Below are positions 21,112 through 29,040 of a stretch of DNA of 29,040 bases, piece by piece. Source of the DNA: a virus. Numbering within the stretch: the first letter of the stretch is position 1; the number at the start of each line of letters is the position of its first letter. The stretch covers positions 1-29,040 of the IMG/VR virus record IMGVR_UViG_3300027851_000098; one strand, given 5' to 3'. Both the position numbers and the translations under genes were made by a program. The notes under the pieces are model-generated. The model was not told the DNA's origin, made no database searches, and saw only the letters and a list, made by a program, of their open reading frames with translations.

Positions 21112-22580
21112 ATTTCGCCCGCATCCCGACCGATATCCGCGTCCCCGGCTTCTATGCCGAGATCGACGGCAGCCGCGCCGGCACCTTTTCCTGGACGACG
21201 CGGCGCCTGCTGATCGGCATTGCCCTGACCGAGGCGGTGACATTCAATCAGCCGATGCGCGTATCAACGGTGGAGGAGGCGCGGGCTCTGTTCGGCCCCG
21301 GCTCCCCGCTTGCCCATATGGTCGATATCTATCGCAGGAATGACACCTTCGGCGAAATCTGGTGTCTGCCGATTGCCGATGACGGCACCAAACCGGCATG
21401 GACCGTCACCTATACCGGTACGGCGACGGAGGCGGGGACCCTGCCGCTGTATATCGCCGGGGTGCGCGTGCGGGTTACCGTGCCGTCCGGCATGACGGCG
21501 GCGCAGCTGGCAACCGCCGTTGCCGCCGCGATCACGGCCGATACCTCGCTCTATGTCACGGCCACGGCCGATGCCGGGGTGGTCACCCTGACGGCGCGGT
21601 TCGGCGGGGCATTCGGCGATCAGATCGATATCGGCCATGCCTATCGCGGCCGCGCGGGTGGCGACATCATCCCCGCCGGCATCGCGGCGGCCGTCGCCAA
21701 TACGGTCGCGGGGTCGGGTGATGCGGAAATCGCGGATGCCCTGGCATCCCTGGGGGAGGAGAGCTACGACCACGTCGCCAGCATGTTTACCGACGCAACC
21801 AATCTGGATGCGGCCGATGAGAGTTGGGATGACGTGACCGGGCGCTGGTCCTGGGACCGGCAGGTCTACGGCCATGTCTATTCCGCGCGGCATGACAGCC
21901 TGTCCGACCTGGGCACGTTCGGCAATTCCCGCAACGGCCCGCATCAGTCCACCTACGGCGTGCAGCCGCGCATCAAATCGGCGCCCTGGGAAATCGCGGC
22001 GGGGGCAATCGCGCAGCTTGGCCGGTCCATCGACAACGACCCGGCCGTGCCCGCCCGCGATCTGCGGATCACGGGGATTTTCGCGGCGGCGGAAGGCATG
22101 ACGTGGACGCGCGGCGAGGCAAATTCCCTGCTGTTCGATGGGGTTTCCACCCTGCGGGTCGCCGATGACGGCTCCGTCTGGATCGAACAGACTATCACGC
22201 ATTACCAGCAAAACCCGCAGGGGCAGCCGGATAATGCGTTCCTGAAGGTCAACACCCTGGCAACGCTGGCCTATGTGCTGCGCCGGCTGCGTTTCGTGGT
22301 CGATCAGGCGACGTTCCGCAAGAAACTGGTTTCGGATGGCAGCCCCAACTATCTGGGGTCGAACGCCGTGCGGCCCCGTGATCTGACGGACGTCATCCTG
22401 GCGGAGGTGCGGGTCCTGGTTGACCGGCACATCCTGGAAAATTACGAGGCGATGGCCGCCAACACCTATGCGGAGCGGGACCCGGATAACCCTGATCGCG
22501 TCAACGTGCTGTTCTCGCCGGACCTGGTCAACCAGCTCGACATCATCGCGGTGCTGGCCCAGTTCCGCCTGCAATACTGA
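21108..22580 (+). CDS. Contractile tail sheath protein, Mu gpL-like
   Basis: 490 residues, as in Mu gpL. Start MNFARIPTDIRVPGFYAEID; domain with YIAGVRVRVTVPSGMTAAQL and TATADAGVVTLTARFGGAFG; then ASMFTDATNLDAADE, WSWDRQVYGHVYSARHDSL and the C-terminal VNVLFSPDLVNQLDIIAVLA strand that locks neighbouring subunits. Contracts to drive the tube into the host. The gene proves a myovirus-type tail. Overlaps the gp38-like gene. Confidence 0.93.
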   Translation: MNFARIPTDIRVPGFYAEIDGSRAGTFSWTTRRLLIGIALTEAVTFNQPMRVSTVEEARALFGPGSPLAHMVDIYRRNDTFGEIWCLPIADDGTKPAWTVTYTGTATEAGTLPLYIAGVRVRVTVPSGMTAAQLATAVAAAITADTSLYVTATADAGVVTLTARFGGAFGDQIDIGHAYRGRAGGDIIPAGIAAAVANTVAGSGDAEIADALASLGEESYDHVASMFTDATNLDAADESWDDVTGRWSWDRQVYGHVYSARHDSLSDLGTFGNSRNGPHQSTYGVQPRIKSAPWEIAAGAIAQLGRSIDNDPAVPARDLRITGIFAAAEGMTWTRGEANSLLFDGVSTLRVADDGSVWIEQTITHYQQNPQGQPDNAFLKVNTLATLAYVLRRLRFVVDQATFRKKLVSDGSPNYLGSNAVRPRDLTDVILAEVRVLVDRHILENYEAMAANTYAERDPDNPDRVNVLFSPDLVNQLDIIAVLAQFRLQY

Positions 22581-22592
22581 TAGGGGGTGGTC

Positions 22593-22958
22593 ATGAGCAA
22601 CAAGATCGGCGGGCCGCTGCATTTCAACATCGGCGGGTCCGCGTTTTCCTGCAACGGCGAAGGCGAGATCACCTTCGCGCGACTGAAGCGGGAAGCCCTG
22701 GTGGATGATCAGGGCCGCACCTTTTACACCGAAATGCCGCAGGCGGGCTCCATCACGGCCACCCTGCTGGTGGTGCCGGGGCTGGATGTGCATGCGGTGA
22801 CCGATGGGGTTGACGGCACCGCCGTCATCTCCGGCTATACCGGTGACGGTCGGCGCTATGTGCTGCGCAATGCGGTGCATACCGGCGACGGCAAGGTGAC
22901 GCCCAATACCGGGCAACTGCCCGTCATCTATCATGGGGATATGGAGGTATCGGCATGA
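22593..22958 (+). CDS. Tail tube protein, Mu gpM-like
   Basis: 121 residues. KIGGPLHFNIGGSAFSCNGE, KREALVDDQGRTFYTEMPQ and the C-terminal VHTGDGKVTPNTGQLPVIYH are characteristic of Mu-type tail tube proteins. Follows the sheath gene, as in Mu. ATG 22593 preferred to GTG 22587 because the GGGGG site is well spaced from it. Overlaps the next gene by ATGA. Confidence 0.88.
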   Translation: MSNKIGGPLHFNIGGSAFSCNGEGEITFARLKREALVDDQGRTFYTEMPQAGSITATLLVVPGLDVHAVTDGVDGTAVISGYTGDGRRYVLRNAVHTGDGKVTPNTGQLPVIYHGDMEVSA

Positions 22959-23356
22959 CCGGCCCATCCGTCGCGGGCACCGCACCCGGCATGGTGCGCG
23001 CCCCCGCCCCCCAGGGCGATGGTGCGCGCCAGCGCAAACGCGAAACCGTCACCATCACTCTGCGCCAGCCGATCAGCATGGATGGCGCCCCCGTTACCTC
23101 CGTCCGCATCCCGCCGATCAAGCCCAGCCTCTATGCCCGGCTGGGCGGGGTTTTCATCATGTCCGTGCCGTCCGACCCTGGGGTCGGGCTGTCATCGGAC
23201 ACTATGCGGGTGGAGCCCAACAATCAGGCCATCCATCGCTATATCAAGACCCTGACCGGCTTGACCGATGCGGCGCTGGATGAGTTGGACCCCGCCGATT
23301 ACGGCGCGATGCAGCAGGTGATCCAGGATTTTTTGTCGGCATACAGCCCGGCCTGA
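22955..23356 (+). CDS. Tail assembly chaperone, Mu gp41/P2 gpE-like (short form)
   Basis: 133 residues. A variable N-terminus, then VTITLRQPISMDGAPVTSVR and helical ADYGAMQQVIQDFLS, the layout of gpE/gp41 tail-assembly chaperones (PF10109). Such proteins guide the tape measure while the tube polymerises and are absent from virions. The end of the gene holds a slippery T TTT TTG (23329-23335) and a hairpin, giving a longer form by -1 frameshifting. Confidence 0.82.
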   Translation: MTGPSVAGTAPGMVRAPAPQGDGARQRKRETVTITLRQPISMDGAPVTSVRIPPIKPSLYARLGGVFIMSVPSDPGVGLSSDTMRVEPNNQAIHRYIKTLTGLTDAALDELDPADYGAMQQVIQDFLSAYSPA

Positions 23357-23514
23357 TCGACCATCTGTTCGAGGCGGCCCGGCTGCTGCATTGCGATGCC
23401 TGGGGGGTGCTGGATCGGGACTGGGACGCGGTCGAACTGACCATTGCCCAGGCCCGGCGCATCGCGGCGGCGGAACAGGCTGAAATCGACCGGGCGAATA
23501 GGGGGCGGGGATGA
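22955..23514 (+). CDS. Tail assembly chaperone, frameshifted long form (-1 at 23335)
   Basis: Reading 22955-23335 in frame 0 and then stepping back one base continues VGIQPGLIDHLFEAARLLHC to the TGA at 23512-23514, a product of about 186 residues. The extension (59 residues: ARLLHC, LTIAQARRIAAAEQAEIDRA) has good codon usage, no ribosome site of its own, and overlaps the tape-measure ATG by ATGA, the standard place for the T-extension of lambda gpGT. Confidence 0.72.
23329..23385 (+). promoter_or_regulatory. Programmed -1 frameshift site
   Basis: Slippery heptamer T TTT TTG (23329-23335) in frame 0 (gaT TTT TTG). Eight bases later CAGCCCGGCC (23344-23353) pairs with GGCCCGGCTG (23376-23385), 9 of 10 pairs with one C-C mismatch and a 22-base loop. 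This spacing is right for a stimulatory hairpin. Confidence 0.72.
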
Positions 23515-25307
23515 CGGAATTCGGCATTTCCATCCGCGCGGTCGATGCATTCCGCCGCACCTTCGCCTCCCTGCGCGGGCGGTTCCAGGCCCTGCGCACG
23601 GAATTCGCCGGGGTTGGGGCTGCATGGCAGCGCACCATGCGTGGCCTGGCCCCCATCGGGCGGTTGCTGGCCCCGATCACCGGGCTGCTGGGGGCAGTGT
23701 CGGCCGGTGGGCTGTGGAAACTATCCACAGATTTTGCCAATACCGCCGATGCCGCGATCAAATTCGGGCGCTCGGTCGGCCTGTCGGTGGAGAGTTACCG
23801 CGAGCTGCAATTCGCGGCGGATCGCAGCGGTGTGGGCCAGGAAAAACTGAATGTCGGGCTGCGCACCTTCGCGAAAACCCTGGGGGAGGCGAAAAACGGC
23901 CAAGGCGCGCTCTATGCCCTGCTGGAAAAAGCCAGCCCCGCGCTGCTGCGCCAGCTTCGCGCCACCAGTTCGGTGGATGAGGCGATGGATCTGATGGCCG
24001 ATGCGATGCAGCGGATCGAAGACCCGACCCGCCGGGCGATGCTGGCCCAGATCGCCTTTGGCGAAAGCGGTGTCGCCCTGACCGGTATGCTGGCGGATGG
24101 ACGCGCGGGGCTGAAGGCCCTGCGGGAGGAGGCGCGCCGCTTCGGTTTCGTGATTTCGGAGGATGCGGCGCGGGCGGCGGAGGCATTCAACGACCGTCTG
24201 ACCAATATGCGGGCCGCGTTTTCGGGCCTGCAAACCGTGATCGGCGGCCAATTGCTGCCGGTGCTGTCACCGCTGATTGATAAAATCACGGAATCGGTTG
24301 TCGCCTTCGTGCAGTCCGGCCGCGCGGTGGAGGTGTTGCAGCCGTTGCTGCAGCGTTTTTCGGCCTGGGTTGATGGCTTCGACCCGGGCGCGGTGGCGGA
24401 GGGGATGATCGGCTTTATCGACCGGGTGTTGGGGCTGGTGGAGGCGCTGGGCGGTTTTGGCAATGTGATGATCGGCATAGGCGCCATCATGGCCGGGCCG
24501 TACCTGCTGTCGTTGTTGCAGGCTGGTTGGGGTGTTGGGCTGCTGGTCAAATCGCTCGCCGGTCCGGCGATTGCCGCGATCAAGAATTTCAGCATCGCCA
24601 TTCGCGCCGGCTATGGCGTGATGGCTGCGTTCAATTTGGTGATGGCGGCCAATCCGCTGGGGCTGGTCATCATCGCGATTGCGGCGGTCGCCGCTGCCGC
24701 ATGGCTGATCTACGACAATTGGGATTGGATTGTCGGTTGGTTCCAGGGGATCTGGGACGGTATCGCGGCCATTTTCAGCGGCATCGGTGATCTGCTCAAC
24801 GCCATCATCGTTGGCGATATGACCGCGACCGTTGATGCGCTCAAGGCCATCTGGGACGGGTATTATCAAGCCTGGTCGGCCCTGTGGGGCGGCATTGGCG
24901 ATATCATCGCCGGGGCCTGGGGCATAATTTCGGACCTGCTGGGCATGATTGGGGTTGATGTGTCGGGGGTAACTAGGATGTTCACAGCCATCCCCGATGC
25001 GGTGCGCACGGCGTTCGCGGGGATGGGCGACTATATCCGGTCCCAGGTTGCGGGACTGACATCCTGGTTGCCGGACGGTATCCGCTCCAGCCTCGGCCTC
25101 GACATCAATGCCGCCGCCCCCGCCGCTTCCGGGGGGGATGGCGGCATGATCCGCGACCCGGCCCAAGCGGCGCGGGTGGAAGGCGCGGTCGGCGTCGATA
25201 TCCGCCTGACCCAGGACGGGCGGGTTGCCAGCATCGGCACGCGCGACAGCGGGGCTGCCACGGCCCATCTCGACCCCGGCGCGGGAATGGCCTACGCGAT
25301 GCCGTAA
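23511..25307 (+). CDS. Tail tape measure protein
   Basis: 598 residues. N-terminal helical region (VDAFRRTFASLRGRFQALRT), several hydrophobic segments (LLAPITGLLGAVSAGGLW; MIGIGAIMAGPYLLSLL; LVMAANPLGLVIIAIAAVAA) and Trp-Gly repeats (WDWIVGWFQGIWDGIAAIF, WSALWGGIGDIIAGAWG) typical of tape measures. Sets tail length and is probably ejected into the host envelope. If about 1.5 angstrom per residue applies, the tail would be about 85-90 nm. Start overlaps the frameshift extension stop. Confidence 0.9.
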   Translation: MTEFGISIRAVDAFRRTFASLRGRFQALRTEFAGVGAAWQRTMRGLAPIGRLLAPITGLLGAVSAGGLWKLSTDFANTADAAIKFGRSVGLSVESYRELQFAADRSGVGQEKLNVGLRTFAKTLGEAKNGQGALYALLEKASPALLRQLRATSSVDEAMDLMADAMQRIEDPTRRAMLAQIAFGESGVALTGMLADGRAGLKALREEARRFGFVISEDAARAAEAFNDRLTNMRAAFSGLQTVIGGQLLPVLSPLIDKITESVVAFVQSGRAVEVLQPLLQRFSAWVDGFDPGAVAEGMIGFIDRVLGLVEALGGFGNVMIGIGAIMAGPYLLSLLQAGWGVGLLVKSLAGPAIAAIKNFSIAIRAGYGVMAAFNLVMAANPLGLVIIAIAAVAAAAWLIYDNWDWIVGWFQGIWDGIAAIFSGIGDLLNAIIVGDMTATVDALKAIWDGYYQAWSALWGGIGDIIAGAWGIISDLLGMIGVDVSGVTRMFTAIPDAVRTAFAGMGDYIRSQVAGLTSWLPDGIRSSLGLDINAAAPAASGGDGGMIRDPAQAARVEGAVGVDIRLTQDGRVASIGTRDSGAATAHLDPGAGMAYAMP

Positions 25308-25331
25308 ACGATCAACCTGTTGGGGGCTGCT

Positions 25332-26546
25332 ATGCCATTGGCCGATGCATTGCAGCCGGGCTCGTTCCGGGGCGTGCCGTTTAACGTGCCGGATGACACG
25401 TTGGATGGCGGGCGGCGCGGGCCGGATTGGGAATTTCCGCTGCGTGAGGGGAGCTATGCGGAGGATCTGGGGGCGTCGCAGCGCCGCTGGCGTCTGTCGG
25501 TCTATGTCGTGGGGTCCGATTGGCTGGATCAGGCGGCGGAACTGCAGCGGGAGTTGGAAAAGCCGGGTCCTGGCGAACTGATCCACCCGGTGGACGGTGC
25601 GGTGATTGTGCAGGTCCGGACCTGGCAGCGTAGGCGCGCCCTCTCCACCTCCGGCCGGGTGGATTTTGATATCAGTTTTGTGGAGACGGATCGGGGCGTG
25701 GCCCCCCGCCCGATCCCCGACAGCCGGGCTACGGTGGTCGCATCGGGGGACGCGGCGATAGCCGCCATCATCGCCGATGGGGCGGGTACGCTGCGCAGCG
25801 ATGTTCCGGATTTTGCCCTGGCTGATCTGGATGGGCTGGCCGCCCTGTCGCAGGGGGATTGGGCCGGGGTGGCGGGCCGTGCGGCGGGTGCCGTGATCGC
25901 AACCGCGCCCGTATCCTGGGCTGCCCCCGTGGCAGCCCTGACCACGGTGGCAGGGGTGACGCTGGCTGCCTGGGCCGTGTTGCAGTCTGGGGCATCCGGC
26001 ATCGCCGCTGCGCAGGCAGCCCTTGCCCGCTTCCTGGGCTACCCGACCCTGGGCGCGCTTGGCATCGGTGGTTATGCGCCGGGGCTGGGGGCGGCGGTGC
26101 CCGCCTTTCGGATCACGACCCCGGATCGGCTGGTGCAGGCGCGCAATCGCAGCGTGTTTGCAGCCAGCATGTCCGGCATCAATGCCGTTGCCGCCGCGAC
26201 CTGGGCGGCCCGGGCCGATTACGCCTATCGCGACGATGCGGTTGCCGTGCAATCGCTGGTCACCGCCGCATTGCGCGGGGCAACGCGGGCGATGGCGGAT
26301 GTGGAGATGGACGGGGCCTATCAATCCCTGCGCCCGCTGACCGCCGCCGTCGTGTCCGATCTGACACAGCGCGCGGCGGGGCTGGCGACGATTGAGCGGG
26401 TCGATCTGGGCACGTCGCGCCCGTCGCTGGTGGTGGCCCATGCCCTATGGGCCGATGCAACCCGCGCGGGCGAGTTGGAGGGGCGCAACCCAGATGCGCT
26501 GCACCCGGGCATATTGCCTTGGGCTTTGGAGGCACCATCGCGATGA
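25332..26546 (+). CDS. Mu gpN-like tail/DNA circularisation protein
   Basis: 404 residues. The N-terminal 100 residues (PGSFRGVPFNVPDDTLDGGR, YAEDLGASQRRWRLSVYVVG, LIHPVDGAVIVQVRTWQ) match the N-terminal domain of the DNA circularisation protein family (Mu gpN, PF07157), part of the baseplate hub. The central region is very Ala-rich (AAVAALTTVAGVTLAAWAVL) and may lie along a membrane or form helices. The frame opens at TTG 25320; ATG 25332 with GGGGG before it is preferred. Overlaps the next gene by ATGA. Confidence 0.82.
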   Translation: MPLADALQPGSFRGVPFNVPDDTLDGGRRGPDWEFPLREGSYAEDLGASQRRWRLSVYVVGSDWLDQAAELQRELEKPGPGELIHPVDGAVIVQVRTWQRRRALSTSGRVDFDISFVETDRGVAPRPIPDSRATVVASGDAAIAAIIADGAGTLRSDVPDFALADLDGLAALSQGDWAGVAGRAAGAVIATAPVSWAAPVAALTTVAGVTLAAWAVLQSGASGIAAAQAALARFLGYPTLGALGIGGYAPGLGAAVPAFRITTPDRLVQARNRSVFAASMSGINAVAAATWAARADYAYRDDAVAVQSLVTAALRGATRAMADVEMDGAYQSLRPLTAAVVSDLTQRAAGLATIERVDLGTSRPSLVVAHALWADATRAGELEGRNPDALHPGILPWALEAPSR

Positions 26547-27616
26547 GGATCGATTTGGAGGTTGGCGGTAGCCGGTATGAGGGCTGGGTGTCGTTTTCCG
26601 TTTCCTCCTCCCTGACCGGGGTCGCTCGGACCTGTGACATGGCGGGGTCAATGCGCTGGTCATCCTTGGATGTGCCGCCGCCGATCCTGCCGCCCGCTTC
26701 GGCCCGCATCCTGGTTGATGATGCGCCGATCCTGAACGGCATGATCGAACGGGTGCGTCCGGGCCTGGGGCCGGATCGCCATCCGCTGTCCCTCTCTGGC
26801 CGGTCCCGTACCGGGCTGCTGGTCAAATGTTCGGCCATTGTGCCCGGTGGGCAGTTCGTGGGTGTGACGCTGGATCAGATCGCACGGCGGTTCGGGGCGG
26901 AACACAACATTCCCGTGATCGTGGATTGCGATTGCGGCGCGCCGTTTCCGGAGGTTGTGGTCAATGGCGGCGACAGTAAATTTGCGGTGCTGGATCGGAT
27001 GGCCGCCGCGCGGCGCGTGCTGCTGACCGATACGCCCGATGGGGCATTGCGCCTGACCCGCGCCATCGGCACGGGAGAGGTGGAGGTATTGCGGGAGGGG
27101 GACGGCCGCTTGGTGGAGGCGGACCCCGAATATACCAGCGATGCACGCTATGGCCTGTATCAGGTGCGCTCGCAGCAGCCCGCCGCCCTGGATGGCGACG
27201 TGGCTGCGGAAACCATGGTGCAGGGCACGGCAACCGATCCCGCCATGCCCGCATCCCATGTGCTGCTGCATCAATCGGCCGATCCGCTGACCCCGTCGGG
27301 CGCGCGGGAACTGGCCTCCTGGCTGGCCCGCAGACGCGCGGGGGAATCCTTGTCGGTGCCCGTCACGCTGCGCGGGTTTTACGCCCCATCGGGCCGGATC
27401 TGGCAGCCGGGAATGCTGGTGCATCTCTATGCCCCGTCGATCTGGGTTGATGCCCGGCTGGTGGTATCGGATGTGACGCTGTCGCTGGGCAATGACGGCG
27501 CGCGCGCATCGCTGACCCTGGTTCCTGCTGCTGCCCTGACCCCGGAACCCGCCGCCCCGCAGGATCGCGGGCAACGCGGCGTGCATGCCTGGTCTGAGTT
27601 GCGGGATGGTGTGTGA
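26543..27616 (+). CDS. Baseplate hub protein, Mu gpP (gp44)-like
   Basis: 357 residues. MRIDLEVGGSRYEGWVSFSV, the CDM..S..W motif near residue 31, and VTLDQIARRFGAEHNIPVIV are typical of Mu gp44/P2 gpD hub proteins, which make the trimeric hub with a T4 gp27-like fold. The end (WVDARLVVSDVTLSLGNDGA, RASLTLVPAAAL) is also conserved in the family. Start overlaps the gpN-like stop. Confidence 0.85.
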   Translation: MRIDLEVGGSRYEGWVSFSVSSSLTGVARTCDMAGSMRWSSLDVPPPILPPASARILVDDAPILNGMIERVRPGLGPDRHPLSLSGRSRTGLLVKCSAIVPGGQFVGVTLDQIARRFGAEHNIPVIVDCDCGAPFPEVVVNGGDSKFAVLDRMAAARRVLLTDTPDGALRLTRAIGTGEVEVLREGDGRLVEADPEYTSDARYGLYQVRSQQPAALDGDVAAETMVQGTATDPAMPASHVLLHQSADPLTPSGARELASWLARRRAGESLSVPVTLRGFYAPSGRIWQPGMLVHLYAPSIWVDARLVVSDVTLSLGNDGARASLTLVPAAALTPEPAAPQDRGQRGVHAWSELRDGV

Positions 27617-28236
27617 TGACGCTCTCCGATCTTTATCGCCGCATCGCCGGGCTGATCGTCAAGGGGCGGGGGCTCGCCAGCCGTCAGTCCGCGCATCTGC
27701 TGATGGATGCGACATTGCGGGAGGGGGAGGTGCGATCCGATATCCCGGTGATTGAAGGGTATGGGCTGACATCTCGCCCCCGCCCCGGCGGGCGCATCCT
27801 GGCTGCCTGCATGGGCGGCGCGCGCGAAATGCTGGAAATCTGGTGTGCCCAGGACCCCTACCGCCCCCAGGATGGGGAGGAGGGGGCGGTCATCCTGTAC
27901 GGTTACGAGGATGGGGCTGCCCCGCATCGCATCCATCTGCGCCCCGGTGCGCGGATCGAAATCATCGGCCAAACGGTCGCGGTCACTGCGCGCGGGGACG
28001 CCACGGTAACGGCGGCAGGCAATGCCACGATTACGGCGGGCGAGGTCGCGCGGTTGGGCGGCAAACATATCGAAATCCATGCCGCCGAAACCCTGCGCAT
28101 GGACGTCAACGGCTACGGCGAAACCTGGGAATGGGATGCGGATGCGGAGGTTTACCGCGTCCATACCCGCATGATCGGCCCGGTGGAAGCCGGCACAACC
28201 GGCCCGGTCGAACCGCCGGAGCATGAGGCCCCCTAA
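27616..28236 (+). CDS. Baseplate spike protein, Mu gp45-like
   Basis: 206 residues. The N-terminal part carries EVRSDIPVIEGYGLTSRPRP and EEGAVILYGYEDG, the OB-fold and nearby strands of Mu gp45/P2 gpV spikes. The C-terminal half is a repetitive beta-helix: VAVTARGDATVTAAGNATIT, AGEVARLGGKHIEIHAAETL. The spike punctures the outer membrane. ATG 27616 taken; GTG 27613 is next to it. The tail after the helix (WEWDADAEVYRVHTRM, then Gly/Pro/Glu-rich) has no obvious metal-binding HxH. Confidence 0.82.
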   Translation: MTLSDLYRRIAGLIVKGRGLASRQSAHLLMDATLREGEVRSDIPVIEGYGLTSRPRPGGRILAACMGGAREMLEIWCAQDPYRPQDGEEGAVILYGYEDGAAPHRIHLRPGARIEIIGQTVAVTARGDATVTAAGNATITAGEVARLGGKHIEIHAAETLRMDVNGYGETWEWDADAEVYRVHTRMIGPVEAGTTGPVEPPEHEAP

Positions 28237-28253
28237 CACCATGAGGTAGCATC

Positions 28254-28688
28254 ATGATTTTCCGGCATCGCTGGGACGGCACGGCGTTTCGGGCCGATTG
28301 GGGCGATGCCGATGTGCCGCGCCTGGCGTCGCTGGTCATCCGTCGCCTGTTTACCGATGCCCGCGCCGATGCGGGCGAGGTTCCGGCGGGGGAAGATCGG
28401 CGCGGGGCCTGGGCCGATGCGCTGCGTCCTGATCGCGACCCGATGGGCTCCAAACTCTGGCTCTTGCCGCGCCGAAAAGCGACGGAGGAGACCAGGGTTT
28501 GGGCGGAGCGGGAAACCCGCCGCGCCCTGGCCCAACTGATCAGCGACGGCGTCGCCTCCGCGGTTGAGGTTACCGCCTCCTGGATCGCCCCGGAACAGCT
28601 GGGGCTGCAAATCCTGCTGACCGGGCCGGATGGCCCCGCCCGCTACGCGTTTGATCTGGCCTGGAGTGACGCATATGCCGTTGGATAG
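28254..28688 (+). CDS. Baseplate protein, Mu gp46 (W-like)
   Basis: 144 residues. RHRWDGTAFRADWGDADVP, then ALRPDRDPMGSKLWLLPRRK, then WAERETRRALAQLISDG and LQILLTGPDG form the gp46 pattern (PF07409; GSKLWLL is very typical), a baseplate wedge component related to T4 gp25. AGGTAG ribosome site. Overlaps the gp47-like gene by 14 bases. Confidence 0.88.
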   Translation: MIFRHRWDGTAFRADWGDADVPRLASLVIRRLFTDARADAGEVPAGEDRRGAWADALRPDRDPMGSKLWLLPRRKATEETRVWAERETRRALAQLISDGVASAVEVTASWIAPEQLGLQILLTGPDGPARYAFDLAWSDAYAVG

Positions 28689-29040
28689 GCCCAATCTGAC
28701 GACGCTACAGCAGGATATCGAGGCCGATCTTCTGTTGTCCCTGGGGGAGGCGGGGTTGTCCCTGCCCGATGGGGATACCCAGGCCCTGGCCGATGTGCTG
28801 GCAGGCGCGATGCATGCCCAATATGGCTATGTTGCGAACGCCGTGCGTGAGATTTTCCCGCAGTCGTCGCGCCTGTTCCTGGGGCGATGGGCCGATCTGC
28901 GCAGCGTGTTGCGCAAACCTGCGACCGCTGCTGCCGGCACGGCAACCGCGACCGGCACGCCGGGCGTGGTTATCCCGTCCGGCACGTTGCTGCGCCATGG
29001 CGATCTGATTTTGACCACCACGGGCGGCACGGTGGGGGAG
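28675..29040 (+). CDS. Baseplate J-like protein, Mu gp47-like, cut by the window end
   Basis: 122 residues visible. MPLDRPNLTTLQQDIEADLL, then SRLFLGRWADLRSVLRKPAT, AATGTATATGTPGVVIPSGT and LLRHGDLILTTT match the start of the baseplate J/gp47 family (PF04865), the wedge protein that links the hub to fibres. The stop lies beyond 29040. Confidence 0.88.
   Translation, partial: MPLDRPNLTTLQQDIEADLLLSLGEAGLSLPDGDTQALADVLAGAMHAQYGYVANAVREIFPQSSRLFLGRWADLRSVLRKPATAAAGTATATGTPGVVIPSGTLLRHGDLILTTTGGTVGE

Noticed and set aside
24267-26441. Minus-strand frame of 724 codons opposite the tape measure and gpN-like genes
   Set aside because: Shadow of GC-rich plus-strand coding; His/Arg/Gly-rich with no domain.
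1-29040. CRISPR array, tRNA or rRNA genes, insertion sequences
   Set aside because: Looked for regular repeat-spacer units, cloverleaf-like sequences and transposase motifs; none seen by eye. The repeats at 10199-10423 and 19853-19990 lack CRISPR spacing.

Overview
The window is most of a temperate tailed-phage genome (prophage or phage contig). Its closest structural analogues are a lambda-type head module and a Mu-type contractile tail module. The phage genes are GC-rich, packed in ATGA/TGATG overlaps and led by purine-rich ribosome binding sites. This suits a high-GC proteobacterium, most likely an alphaproteobacterium; that assignment rests on general style only. Nearly all genes read rightward. 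The exceptions are the repressor, one small gene, and a toxin-antitoxin pair.

Layout. 1-656: 3' end of a DNA methyltransferase fused to a nuclease-like domain, with visibly lower GC than the rest; it may be host DNA or phage cargo. 662-1684: immunity switch, with a CI/LexA-like repressor on the minus strand, a divergent Cro-like gene, and palindromic operators between them. 1693-5719: early operon of small proteins, a small adenine methyltransferase and a primase. 5728-6363: RelE/HigB-type toxin with an XRE antitoxin on the minus strand, inserted in the replication region with its own promoter and operators. 6494-10155: C5-cytosine methyltransferase and a large P-loop replication ATPase. 10199-10423: a cluster of eight TGTCCCGGT-type repeats. 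10367-11065: probable late regulator, followed by an intrinsic terminator that the late genes must apparently read through.

11171-19613: head genes, namely a putative structural protein, a probable cos region, small and large terminase (Nu1/GpA), gpW-like joiner, portal, S49 prohead protease, acidic scaffold candidate, decoration protein and major capsid protein. A strong terminator follows the capsid gene. 19744-20923: a repeat-rich coiled protein and connector/tail-completion proteins. 20929-29040: Mu-like tail genes in Mu order: gp38-like, sheath, tube, gp41-like chaperone with a -1 frameshift extension, tape measure, gpN-like, gpP-like, gp45-like, gp46-like, and gp47-like cut by the window end.

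How it fits together: the switch sets lysis or lysogeny; the early operon supplies primase, ATPase and protective DNA methylation; the regulator and its terminator probably gate late expression; terminase acts at the cos region just upstream of its own gene; the Mu-like genes build a contractile tail. No integrase, transposase or lysis gene is visible here, so these must lie outside the window.
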